Source: Rhabdophis nuchalis (taxonomy: Eukaryota; Chordata; Lepidosauria; Squamata; Natricidae). From it: 64,000 nucleotides of DNA. The first letter of the stretch is position 1. Each line of letters begins with the position of its first letter. The stretch lies in NCBI GenBank assembly GCA_039707465.1, contig CM077644.1:196637962-196701961 (forward strand), given 5' to 3'. The position numbers and the translations under genes are program-made. Below the pieces are notes generated by a model that had not been told where the DNA came from, did no database searches, and saw only the letters and a list, made by a program, of their open reading frames with translations. This document shows, in pieces, positions 53,658-63,695 of this stretch.

Positions 53658-54945
53658 CTGGGGTACGAAGCTGTAGATCTTGCAGCCAAAGAAGACAGGG
53701 ACGAGTGAAGAAAGAGGCCGAGGTGGCCGCCCGGATGGCCCACGCCGCCGCCTGATGCCCCCGTTGTAAAGTGAGGTCAGCCTTCTTTTCCTCCGGCTTC
53801 AAGACGTCGTCAGAGGACCCAGGCATATTGGCCGCCGTGTAGAGGGAAACGACCGGGGCATCCACGGTTGGTGTGGTCAAGCAAGTTGCCATCTCCTCAG
53901 CCACGTTGAAAAACCTTCTATCATTGGAGGACGGGCCAGGCCCCGACGTAGGCGAGGCCCACTGGCGCTGAACCAGATCCACAAAGATCTTGGGCATCGG
54001 GATTGATTCAGATGGCAAAATGTCATCATCAAACATATTTTCTGGCGAAATCAGCGCTGAGCGTGGCGCTGGAGCAGCAGGAGCCGAAGCCGGGGCGAAA
54101 TTGGAAGCCGCCCTGGCCTTGTAGAGCAGGGAAGTGAAAAGGGCCGAAGGGAACAGACCGGACGAAGTCTTTTTCTCTGGCGGCCTGCCCTCATCCTCCG
54201 AAAGGCCCCCATCACGGATCTCCCCTTCCTCAGCGCTGGACACACTCTCCAGGTCCTCGTCATCTCCCTCGCCCGCTGCAAGGACAGGGTCTGGAACCGG
54301 AGGCGGAGCAATGCCCGACGGGCCAGCACCGGGGAGAACTCCAGGCACCTGGTGTTGTAGGCCAGCCGCGAACCCCTGAGACATGGCCGCAGCAATGATG
54401 GCCTGGATGTTGGCTGCATCCAGGGCCGGTTGAGGCAGAGGCATAGGCAAGGTCGCAGAAGTGGATGGGATTGCCTCCATCCGCTGGATACCAGGGGGCA
54501 GGAATGCAGACAGAGAAGGCCCTGGCTGCACTGAAGGCTGATCAGGCCCCCAGATCCCCGAAACATTTATGGGAAAAATGGGATTTATGGTAGCTCCCCC
54601 TCCCTGCCCCTGGGCTGGAGAGGCCATGAGGGACAAGTGGGCCTGCGAATTACGAGAGAGGGGGGAGGCCTGGGCCTGTGCCCTGACTGCTGCCCTGCTA
54701 TGGAGCCGTTCCAAGGCCTTCTCCTTTCTCTTCTCAAAGGTAGAAGAAGAAGCAGCTTTAGTGGGCTTGGATTTTTCTGATTTCTTGGAGGCTTTGGCCC
54801 TCTTGGCCGGGGCCTTCCCTTTCCCCTTCCCCTGGGAGGTGGAAGGCAGGGGGGATTGCCCTGGAGAAGGCTCCACCGGGGCAGAAGAAGGCCCAGCCAC
54901 CGGCTCCGGCAAGTCAGGAGAGGCTGGAGTGGGAAGCCCTTCCAT
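53134..54945 (-). CDS. DIRS gag-like ORF (603 aa from first ATG)
   Basis: The frame is open from TTG at 55107, but the first ATG is at 54945 (MEGLPTPASPDLPEP). The N-terminal third is rich in Pro, Ser, Ala and Lys (KGKGKAPAKRAKASKKSEKS). The middle has an acidic stretch (GEGDDEDLESVSSAEEGEIR). The C terminus is a repetitive Phe-Arg-Gly/Gly-Ser-Ser-Phe segment (about the last 60 residues) likely to bind nucleic acid; no zinc knuckle is present. It overlaps the RT frame by about 520 bases. Function is inferred from position. Confidence 0.75.
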   Translation of the reverse strand: MEGLPTPASPDLPEPVAGPSSAPVEPSPGQSPLPSTSQGKGKGKAPAKRAKASKKSEKSKPTKAASSSTFEKRKEKALERLHSRAAVRAQAQASPLSRNSQAHLSLMASPAQGQGGGATINPIFPINVSGIWGPDQPSVQPGPSLSAFLPPGIQRMEAIPSTSATLPMPLPQPALDAANIQAIIAAAMSQGFAAGLQHQVPGVLPGAGPSGIAPPPVPDPVLAAGEGDDEDLESVSSAEEGEIRDGGLSEDEGRPPEKKTSSGLFPSALFTSLLYKARAASNFAPASAPAAPAPRSALISPENMFDDDILPSESIPMPKIFVDLVQRQWASPTSGPGPSSNDRRFFNVAEEMATCLTTPTVDAPVVSLYTAANMPGSSDDVLKPEEKKADLTLQRGHQAAAWAIRAATSASFFTRPCLLWLQDLQLRTPVADFRAHQDIAKLVAAVQFTSDATLASARFASRALASSVASRRLLWLRQWQADVRHKWRLASAPFKGGSLFGEALDPFLIENKDKRKILPTAPKKGFPRAAPYPRRPFRGQESGSSFRALDYGSSFRGADYGSQGFRSQGGYFPRNRGQSDRFQRGKQSKRPFRGGGQRSYRRN

Positions 54946-55126
54946 CGCGCCACAAATCAGCCAGGAGCCCAGCAGCAATTGAAAGAGTTTCGCTTTGCAA
55001 GCAGGCCTCCCGATGCAAAAGAGGCCCGCCCACGCAGAAGCTGCCTGGCTCCAGCCGCCTACACACTTCACACGCCTGCAGGCCGAATCTCCTGCCGAGA
55101 AGGCCAAACTGCCCGGCGCGCTCTCA

Positions 55127-55321
55127 GGGGAAGCAGCTGCAATGCACAGCAGGGGATCCCTTCGGATGATTCCTCAATTAGCAATCCCTTCTGCAGCCTG
55201 CGGGCTCTCCCTCTTTCGTTTTAGTTTTTGGGCTTTCGGGGAAGCGGCTGCAAAGCACAGCAGGGGATCCCTTCGGAGGATTCCTCCCCCTCACTTAGCA
55301 ATCCCTTCTGCAGCCGGCTGC
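55127..55321 (-). repeat. Tandem duplication in the DIRS 5' leader
   Basis: A unit of about 80 bases (GGGGAAGC-GCTGCAA, CACAGCAGGGGATCCCTTCG, TTAGCAATCCCTTCTGCAGC) is repeated at about 55127-55207 and 55237-55321, 110 bases apart. It lies between the ITR and the gag ATG, so it may be promoter or leader DNA. Confidence 0.75.
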
Positions 55322-55503
55322 CTACGAGCCTTGAAAGGCTAAGAGGCCCACAGCTGAGGCGCGCTGCTCCAGGAGCAGTCAAAGCGCCAGCCCAGTCCCC
55401 AGTACCTTGCCAGAAATTCAGCTATTTTTCTTGATTATTTTCTCGTTCTTTTTCTTTCAAAGGATCCGGAGCTCAAAGACGCGTCCACCTCAAGAGAGGC
55501 TGA

Positions 55504-55613
55504 GTTTTGAAACTGGGCTGCGTGCGCAGGAAGGGCGGGACAAAAGACTTTGCCCAGACTCAGCCTCCAATGAGAGCGGAGGAATCTTACCCAGCCAAGA
55601 TGCTGACTTCCTG
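55504..55613 (-). repeat. DIRS terminal inverted repeat, 5' side
   Basis: From GTTTTGAAACTGGGCTGC to GCTGACTTCCTG; the inverted copy of 49765-49874. Confidence 0.9.
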
Positions 55614-55809
55614 TGACAGGAAAAGTGGTTTTTCTTTAGGTAGCAACAAAAGGACCTATTATTTATCACTATGAAGACAATTAAATTAACCAAGTGTATT
55701 AAAATATATTCAAAAATTGTCCAGCGTATTAGGACAAAACAATGAAATTACCAATGGTAATTTATTGAAATGACCTAAAGCTTATTCAATAATACTGTTT
55801 TTGTTATAC

Positions 55810-55905
55810 AAGTAGTCGAGTTACAACCATTGGTTCGTCAACTGTTTGAAACTACAACAGTGCTGAAGGGAGTTATGACTGATCCTCAAAATTCAAGCAT
55901 CTTAC
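55810..55905 (+). mobile_element. CAGGTAGTCCTC-family MITE fragment
   Basis: CAAGTAGTCGAGTTACAACC, CGTCAACTGTTTGAAACTAC and AGTGCTGAAGGGAGTTATGA match the left half of the family (compare 35797-35880). Confidence 0.45.
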
Positions 55906-56089
55906 CCCATTAAAACAAGCCCATTCTACTGCCAGCAGAGGAGCCTGCTGCAGACCCCATCAATCAAGAAACCCCAACTGGAAGGATCCAGGATGTAAAT
56001 CTTCTCTGCTGCAGCACCAGCCCCTCTGGAATTTTCTAGTTCCTGGGGTGAGGTTTGCTCCTGCCCTTTTTTGCTTCCATAAGGGCCTG

Positions 56090-56365
56090 ATGACCTGGCT
56101 TCTAGTGGACCTAGGAATCCAATGGGGGAGTGGCACACTGGAGGTGGCTACCGGATTCATTAGCTGAACCCATGTGAGTTTCTGGCTCCCCCGCCACCCA
56201 TTTTTTAAAATTCCATATTATTGTACTTTTACTGTTTCATTGCTTTGCTTTTGTTATGTTTATATTTTTCATCATTTTTTTGTCCACTTTACTGCTGTAA
56301 GCTACTCAGAGTAACCCCAGAGTGAGACAGGTAGAAAATAAATTTAACAAATAAATAAATATGAT
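56090..56365 (+). mobile_element. LINE 3' tail (L2/CR1-like), probable
   Basis: A T-rich 3' UTR with GCTGTAAGCTACTCAGAGTA, then AATAAATTTAACAAATAAAT as a tail. A similar tail is at 60610-60750 (GCTGTAAGCCACCTAAAGTA). Confidence 0.5.
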
Positions 56366-56445
56366 TGTAACTGTTCCCTCTTTACATTTAAACAAGTTAT
56401 TGTATTCTGCATGATTTTTTTTTTACTTTTAATCATCCATGGTGG

Positions 56446-57286
56446 CAGTGGCGTAGCGTGGGTTGTCAGCACCCGGGGCAAGGCAAGTAATTTGCGCCCC
56501 CTAACCCCTGGATTTTAGCACTCGAGTCTCTTCCACTCCATCGCCCGCCGCAGGGCCCCCGCCCGCCGCCGCCCCCTCCTCGGCAGCGGCTGTGGCACCC
56601 GGCGGCGAGGCAACCCCTTCGCTCATCCTTCTCGGTGCCTTTCTAGCCCTCCCCCGGGGGAAGCAGCGGCATCGAGGACGGGGAGGGCGCAGCATGCGGA
56701 GCGGCGGGGAAGCGAGAAACGGGAAGGGGGGAGAGGAGGGGTGCAGGAAGATCCGACGGCAGCGGGGTAGGGGAGGCAGCCGCAGCCGGCAGGTACCCGA
56801 AAGAGCTGGCCTCCCTTCGATCCGGAGAGCGGGACGCCTCTCCCGCCCTGTCAGCTACATCTCAGCGCATTCACAAGACCGCTGCTGAATCAGCTGGAAC
56901 GCGCGAGCTCTCCCCACCTTCCGCCCGCCGAGCTCTCTTCCTTTTCCCTGCGATTTCCCGCCCCCTCCCGGTTTCCTGGATTCCGGATCCCCCCTCCCCC
57001 GCCCGAGAAATAATACTAATAAAAATATGAAAAATCCCCTAAGATCCTTTCCCCAAGGAAGAAGACGGGGCGACGGGGAGAAAACGCCTCCTCTTGCAGC
57101 CGCTCTTGCTTCGGGCGACGCTTCTCCGGTCCCTGCGGCGGTGGCCACATTCCCCGGCTGCCGCTGTTCCTGCCTTACTCGATCCCCTTTCCCGAAGCGA
57201 CGGGGAGCTGCGAGTGCGAGCGCGCCCCCCCAGATGTTGCGCCCGGTGCGGCCCGCACCCCCTGCACCCCCCACACTACGCCACTG
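56446..57286. mobile_element. CpG-rich hAT element with perfect 8-bp target duplication
   Basis: The ends CAGTGGCGTAGCGTGGG and CCACACTACGCCACTG are inverted copies, and CATGGTGG is duplicated at 56438-56445 and 57287-57294. The 841-bp interior is extremely GC- and CpG-rich, with no transposase motif. On the minus strand near 56855-57310 and the plus strand near 56592-56888 open frames exist but show no domain and are explained by composition. The content resembles a CpG-island or gene 5' end captured by the element. Confidence 0.85.
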
Positions 57287-58901
57287 CATGGTGGTCTGCC
57301 CAATTAACAAATATATAAAAACCCAAGATTTATTCTAGCTAAATCTCCTGAACATTAGCTTTTTCAAAAAGATTTTACCTAGTTCTCTGATTAAATTAAC
57401 CTTTCAATTTCTCACCATGTCATTTTCTAACTTGGGAGCTTCATCTTATCTATTACAAGAAGAAATGAGTAAGAGCTAGACTGTAAACTAAAAACCAAAA
57501 CTGTACCTTATTTATCTACCTACAAACTCAAGTTTAAAAAGAAAATAAAACTGTACAAAACACTAATGAAACAGCTGTTATCGCTAAATGTACACCATGA
57601 AGTAACCGCAGTACTTCGAGGCATTGACTAATGCTGTTTGCAACTGCAAGGGAAAACAGATCACCTTTTCAGATAATTTTTTTTAACTTTTAGCAGTTGG
57701 GTGTGACCTGTAATTAGGAGGATAGTGAAGAAATTTATTTCTCCAACCTTTTACTCACTGATGTTGACAAGGTTACTTGTAAGACTTGAGGTATATAAAC
57801 ACAGGGGAGATATTTATAGCTTGATCTGTTTAGATTAACACCTGAGGTAAAGGTAACGAATATAGAAATAAAATAAAATAAAAAGTAAAGGACAAACTTG
57901 TAGTTTATTCAAAAGTAAATACTGCTTTTCAATATTATTTATTTTCAAATATATATAGATATAGAGCAATAGATATGAATTCCAAAATATAGTTTTGTTG
58001 TACATAAAAAGAGACTAAAATAAAATTGAAAATAACATTTTCTAGTCAGCCAGATGCTTAGACTGGATTTGGCATTTTTATCAGCAGTAAATTAGAAATT
58101 TACAAAGTAGTAAAAAAGAGGGAGAGAGAAATACAATTTCTGAAATTCATTTCCCCCCACTCCTCTTGCTAGAATTATTCCAGCTAATTTTTTTCTTGTG
58201 ATTCAGAGACTTTTTTATGCCAGGAAATACAGACATCTAAGTAATTACATTTGGGTGAGCTATGTCAGATTATCTGTTTGGGCATGCAAGGGAAGGGAGA
58301 TAATTTTGAATTTGTTGTCGTCTACTCTAGAGTTGAAAGTCATCTGAAGAAGTATTTCAGGAAGAATTATTGATTGCATGCCTGGGGAAATAAAAATGGA
58401 AATAAAATGCTTTTATTTTGAATGGAATACCATAACACACCAAAGATTATTATTCTGAAATATCTGAGACTATTTCATAGAGTGGATGCTAAAGTGAAAA
58501 AGTTGTGAAGATACAAATCTAACAATAAATATTTAATAAATAAGCCCTAATGTACTCACTAGGAATTATTTCTGGATATATACATACTGGATTGTATCAT
58601 AGTTAATATAATTTGCCTACTCTTCTCCTTAAAAAAAAAGGTAGGAAAGATTTCAAGTGGAATGTTCCAAATTTTCTGAAAAGATTGCAAGCTTATTTGT
58701 TGAATAATTTTTTGGCTAATAAAACAGCAAACAAACTAAAAGTCATGGTATCTATGATAAATCTGCTTAGAAATGTTATACCTAGGCAATCTTGAACCAG
58801 AAAGGTAAATATCAATCAAACCTTTGTTTTGGTCATAGACCAGCATGGAAGGTAGAATACAAACAGATATTATTTTTAAAAGCTAATAAACTAAAATACA
58901 T

Positions 58902-58902
58902 G

Positions 58903-58940
<38 letters not shown>
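58902..58940. repeat. (CA)n microsatellite
   Basis: About 19 CA units. Confidence 0.9.
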
Positions 58941-58943
<3 letters not shown>

Positions 58944-60609
58944 GTACAAAAACACAAATCTAAAAAACTATAAAAAGGGATAAATATGTTTTAAAAAACC
59001 AAAGATTAGTATTGTATGCAGCTAAATCTATCATAATATAAAACATGTAATTAATAAATCAAGTACTCATTAAGGCTTGTATGAGCCACAAGGCACATTT
59101 GATGAATTTTGATTGCTGGTGCACAGAATCTAGCAATATTATGTGTGGTAGCAGGATTAGTGTCTGAAAGCAACATGAATGTGTAAAATTGTCCGGTGTG
59201 CCATTGGTATTTATACTTGTATTTGTGAGATGAGGCTAGTGCAAATCTCTGTAGCACTTGCACTTTTGCAAGCCCAGAGTCACAGGGTCAGTGCCACTCT
59301 AGATAGGGAATTTTCCTGTATTACCCTTCAAGGACAGTTGAGGGGTGGGCATGATCCTGTGACAGAATAAAAACCTTCCAGTGGCTATATCTATTCCAAG
59401 ATTGGTTAAGTATATCATGGGACAAGCAAATACCTGTTGGATTCACTGGCAATGAAGATTGAAGACCTAAGCTAGACCCAATTGATACTAAACGCTATTT
59501 AATAACTGCTCAATACTCAATGCTGAGTAAAAAAATTGGAGAAAAGTACAAAGATGAAATTTTAGTTGTCAATGTTCCTTCCATGTGAAATGAAAGTCAT
59601 ACTCCATAGTTTGTGGGGCGAAGCCAGGGGGGGGGAAAGAATAGTTTGAGTTAATAGTTGAATATGATCATCTTAACTCTGCCCTCCACTTTTTGGACTT
59701 GAAGGGCTGATCTTTAAATTTTGAAAGGAACAAGTTCTAATGGTGCAAAGTTGGAAAAAGGACCCAATTGACCACTATAAAAAAGTTGTGTCATTGGCTT
59801 AGCTTTGAATAGTTTGAGTGCAGCAGGTATGTACGATGACTGACAATCTTCATCAACACACTGCAGGTATATGGTGGCCACCCCTTGTCTTGAGGAAGAC
59901 AGTTAAGTTCCTCTATGCATTTTCAATAAGGAAGTCTCCATGGGATTTTCTGCTGTTAGAAGAAACTAAGTAAGTTCAGCTCTGATTAGTAAATTTAAAT
60001 AAATGGGAAATTACTTGAGAATAAAAAAAAAAAAGATAACAGCAAACCTGCTTCATCAGGCTGCCAAAAAATTGCATGATTGTAATCATATGCAACAGAC
60101 ATAATCTTATCTCTGAACAGAGTTATTGTATATGAAAACAATTTAAAAATATATTTAAGGTCACTCTTTATTTAGAAAGAAAAGCAGACCATTAATGAGG
60201 AAAGGTAATTGATTTTTTTAATCCAAGGGCAGAAACTTGGAAGATAAAAGGAGAAGAATGTTCATTAATAACGATAGCCTTCTACCAGAGAAGGCAGAGC
60301 TTTCTAGCTCTCAATAATCTTCAGTGATAGTCATCAAAGAAAATAAAATCTAAAACACAATAGAAAATGTTTCTATCTTGCAGCATGAAATTTACCCCAT
60401 TCTCTGGGCTCCTCATTTGAATGATTTTATAGAAAGCAATGGAGCCAATTAGCCAAATCTTCTTTATTATGCCAGTGAAAGCAGTCAAAGGAGTAGGCAG
60501 AAATGCTACTTTGTTGAGTTTCTATCTGCATAATAATTGAGAGCATTAAAAAGGAGTCCTACCAATATGCTAGTAAGAATTCTATTCATCTACCTGTCAA
60601 TGTACTCTG

Positions 60610-60750
60610 ATTGTGTTCTTTTTCATTGTTTATTGTTCTGTTTTACTTCTGTTCTTTTTACTCTTTTCATCTTTCTTTATATTGCTGTAAGCCACCTAAA
60701 GTAGTCCCATTGCCAAATAAGTAGCAAATAAATTTAACAAATAATAATAA
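60610..60750 (+). mobile_element. LINE 3' tail (L2/CR1-like), probable
   Basis: ATATTGCTGTAAGCCACCTA, then GCAAATAAATTTAACAAATA and ATAATAATAA. The design is the same as at 56280-56365. Confidence 0.5.
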
Positions 60751-61639
60751 TCTGTGATATTCAATTCTAAGAAATGTTTCACTACTCTTGAATGCACCTA
60801 GATTCATGATGGGGAAAAATCACAGCTGAAATCAAATCCAGACAATATATAAGTATTGATGGGACTGTATTCTCCTTGAATGACATCTGAAGCCTAGGAG
60901 TGCTCCTTGCTTTTCCATCTGTTAGGTTTTTAGAAGCAACTATGGTCAAGAGTATATTTTCATTGTTATTTAGCAATAATTTGTTTGCTACCTCCACACT
61001 AGAAAAAAGTCATCATCCAATCCCTTATACTGCTGTCAATTTAAGAAACTTCCATCCTAAAAGCCCTACAAAAGTGACACAAAACACAATTATGCTTTGT
61101 ACATCAACTGCAATTGTTCTTAAATTGGTCACTTTGCACATCAGTAACCTAGCTTTGCAACTTCGCTGTTGCAGCATGTTTAATGTAGAGTTTCCAAACT
61201 ACTCTTAAAATAACCCAAGTTGATGAAAATGTAGCAAACTGTTATTCAGTGCAAATACTGGAATCCTATTATGTCCATATTAAAAGATTTGAATTAGTAG
61301 CCCTCTGCTTTCCAGCTATATTCAGTGTTAACTTTCATAGTTACCTTTTAAGTAGTCTAGAGCAGGGGTCCCCAACCTTTTTTGCACCAGGGACCGGTTT
61401 CATTTTAAAGAAAATTCTGCGGACCGGCTGGCCTAGAGGAGGAGGGGGGGCAGGGGGAACAGGCAGCGCATGCGGGGTGGGGGGAGTCGGCTCACTTGGC
61501 CGTCTAGGGCAGTGGTAAGCAAACTTATTAGTCAATAGAGCCAAATATCAACAGTACAACTGAAATTTCTTTTGAGAGCCAAAAGGTGTGGCCTGTTTTG
61601 TGGGAGTGGCTCAGTTGTCATGTGACACCAGTGGGCGTG

Positions 61640-61720
61640 GCCAACTTGGAAAATGTGGTGAAAATCACTTAACAGTCTTGCTTAGCAACCAAAATTTTGG
61701 GCTCAATTGTGGTCATAAGT

Positions 61721-61722
<2 letters not shown>
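61640..61722 (-). mobile_element. CAGGTAGTCCTC-family MITE fragment
   Basis: AATCACTTAACAGTCTTGCT, TAGCAACCAAAATTTTGGGC and TCAATTGTGGTCATAAG are the complement of the family's left half. It leads directly into the (CTTT)n tract. Confidence 0.5.
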
Positions 61723-61798
<76 letters not shown>

Positions 61799-61840
61799 TT
61801 CCTTCCTTCCTTCCTTCCTTCCTTCCTTCCTTCCTTCCAT
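61722..61840. repeat. (CTTT)n passing into (CCTT)n
   Basis: About 19 TTTC units and then about 11 TTCC units. The plus-strand frames here (FLSFFLS repeats) are spurious. Confidence 0.92.
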
Positions 61841-62039
61841 TTCTGGCTGGTCTTTGGTCTTCTGAAGATGGTAAAAATGGATTTATGGGCACTCGTTATA
61901 TATAAAGGCAGCCCATGACTCTTTGGGATGCTGGTTTGAATCCAGGAAATGACTCAGAGGATGTGATTCCTTTGAAATGACCACTGGGAGAAAAATAGAT
62001 CTTTAACCTGGTTAACCAAACAGGTAGCTTGAGGTGGAA

Positions 62040-62570
62040 TTTCAATTTCAATTTCAATTTATTAAATTTATAAAGGAAATAGGAAAATAGATTTCTTCCT
62101 TTCCTTTCCTTCCTTCCATTGCCTCCCTTCTTTCCTTCCCTCCCTCCTACCCTCCATCCCTCTTTCTTTTTCTTTTTCTTTCCTTCCTTTCCTTCCTTCC
62201 TTCTTTCACCTCTCCCCTTTCTCCTCCCTCCCCCTTCTTTCCTTCACTCCCTCCCACCCTCCATTTATCTTTCTTTTTCTTTTTCTTTCCTTCCTTTCCT
62301 TCCTTTCCTTCCTTCCTTCTTTCACCTCTCCCTCCCTCCTCCCTCCCCCTTCTTTCCTTCACTCCCTCCCACCCTCCATTTATCTTTCTTTTTCTATTTT
62401 TCTTTCTTTCTCTTTCTCTGTTTTTTTGTCTCTCTCTCTGTGTCTCTCCTCCCTCCACCCATCTCTGTAACTGTGTGTGTGTATGTGTGTGTTTCCCCCT
62501 CTCTCTATTTCTATCTCTCTAAGTCTGCCTCTCTGTGTGTCTGCCATTCTCTCCCTCCCTCCCCCCGGGG
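62040..62570. repeat. Pyrimidine-rich tract with higher-order repeat
   Basis: CCCTCCATCCCTCTTTCTTT and CTCCCACCCTCCATTTATCT themes recur about 110-120 bases apart (62150, 62260, 62375), giving three diverged copies. The long plus frame through it is low complexity. Confidence 0.8.
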
Positions 62571-62586
62571 AAGAAGCAGAGGGGTC

Positions 62587-62797
62587 GGCATGTCGGTTGC
62601 AGAGGTTATCCCACAGCGGGCGGGCGAAGGACCTGAGCTGCGGCTATTCTTAAGTGCCGCCAAAGCCATCCGGGTGCTGCACGCCCAGCTCCCTTCCAGC
62701 TCCGTGTGCGCCGCTGAAGCCGTCCGGGCGCTTAAGATAGCCGCAGCTTGGGTCCTTCGGCCGCCCGCTGCGGGATAACCTTCCCAGCCGACATGCC
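62587..62797. repeat. GC-rich imperfect palindrome inside the hAT
   Basis: GGCATGTCGG, GGTTATCCCACAGCGGGCGG and GCTGCGGCTATTCTTAAG in the left arm are mirrored by CTTAAGATAGCCGCAGC, CCGCCCGCTGCGGGATAACC and CCGACATGCC in the right arm. Arms are about 95 bases with scattered mismatches. Confidence 0.8.
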
Positions 62798-62988
62798 AGC
62801 CTCTCCAGAAAGCCCCGGAAAGTGCAGTGTGCCGCGGTGGCCATCGGAACGAGCTGGTGGAGGCGCGATCGGCCATCCTCTGCCAGGGGGCTGCTCCCTC
62901 CTCCTTGCCGGCCCTGCGGCCCGGTTCCTATGAAGCTGCGGACCGGCACCAGTCCGCGGACCGGGGGTTGGGGACCCCTGGTCTAGAG

Positions 62989-63441
62989 TTTGATTATTTA
63001 GAGATACATCAATATCTACAGAAGAAACTCTTTTGAAAATGCTTCTGCTTTCAAATTAAGAACCCATATCTCCAAAAATCTCAAATTTCTTCAATTTCTT
63101 ATATTGGTACTTATATCACATTTCTCAGTATTTAAATTCATTAATGTGCTATAAACCAAGGGTGAGAAGGCTATAACTTTTAGGAAACATATTTAGGTCC
63201 ATGTGATCATATTCTGACTCCACACGCCAATAGGAGCTGTTATAATCTATATGCTACTAATTAGGAGAAACCAATGTAACTCAAATGGGCTACTTACAGA
63301 ATGTTGGGACTGATTACTATGGAGGGAATGACATTTGGGAAAGTTACGGCAGCTGTGGCTGCTACAGTGCCATTATCGTGCTGCTATGGTCACATAATCT
63401 TCATTTTCATTGTTTCCAGCCATTTGTACAATCCCTTACTA
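62989..63441. other. Anonymous non-coding DNA
   Basis: No recognised gene or repeat. Confidence 0.4.
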
Positions 63442-63695
63442 CCCTGTTTCCCCGAAAATAAGACCTCCCCGGATAATAAGCCCAATTGGGCTTTTGAGCG
63501 CATGCGCTAAAATAAACCCTCCCCTAAAAACAAGCCCTCCCTGAAAATATTGCAACACAGCAGCAGCCATTAGGTGACCACGCTCACCGCTTCCTGCACC
63601 TCAAAAATAAGATCTCCCGAAAATAAGGTCAAGTGCTTTTTGGCTGTCTTATTTTGGCTGTCTTATTTCCCTGTCTTATTTTCGGGGAAACACAG
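63442..63695. mobile_element. TA-flanked MITE, GTTTCCCCGAAAATAAGAC family
   Basis: The ends CCTGTTTCCCCGAAAATAAG and CTTATTTTCGGGGAAACACA are inverted copies flanked by TA (63440-63441, 63696-63697). The interior has the same ATTGCAACACAGCAGCAGCC theme, inverted relative to 6974-7155. Confidence 0.78.

Larger units (their letters stand above)
49723..55624 (-). mobile_element. DIRS-type tyrosine-recombinase retrotransposon, structurally complete
   Basis: Terminal inverted repeats of 110 bp (49765-49874 and 55504-55613) are flanked by short unique ends (49723-49764, 55614-55624). An internal complementary region at about 50072-50162 carries the complement of both outer ends joined at a shared TTTT, the hallmark DIRS circle-junction template. 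Between them are, in minus-strand order, gag, RT/RNase H/MT-like and tyrosine recombinase frames, all open. As expected of DIRS, no target duplication was seen. It lies in the same orientation as FER, in 5' intron or upstream DNA. Confidence 0.92.
57295..61362. other. Anonymous non-coding DNA, FER 5' intron or upstream
   Basis: AT-rich, with only a CA microsatellite (58902-58940), a LINE tail (60610-60750) and minor mononucleotide runs. A minus frame at 59263-59051 (DTNPATTHNIARFCAP) might be an unidentified LINE remnant. No exon, CpG island or RNA gene was recognised. Confidence 0.4.
61363..62980. mobile_element. hAT element with perfect 8-bp duplication, carrying nested DNA
   Basis: The ends CAGGGGTCCCCAACCTTTTT and GGTTGGGGACCCCTG are inverted copies. 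GTCTAGAG is duplicated at 61355-61362 and 62981-62988. The sub-terminal GACCGG motifs (61391, 62941-62965) are shared by both arms. The interior holds a second hAT-like end (CAGTGGTAAGCAAACTTATT at 61510), MITE sequence, pyrimidine microsatellites and a palindrome. No transposase is recognised. Confidence 0.85.

Noticed and set aside
56446..57286. CpG-rich block as the FER promoter and first exon
   Set aside because: Bounded by hAT inverted ends and a perfect 8-bp duplication; no splice-linked exon or conserved 5' UTR was identified. Promoter activity remains possible but is not the default reading.
58613..58795. A Lys/Asn/Leu-rich 60-codon frame as an exon
   Set aside because: No splice-consistent partners, no recognised domain, AT-rich composition.
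62119..62778. A 219-codon plus frame beginning in pyrimidine-rich DNA
   Set aside because: It is low complexity, built from Ser/Pro/Phe repeats produced by CTTT/CCTC tracts and a palindrome.
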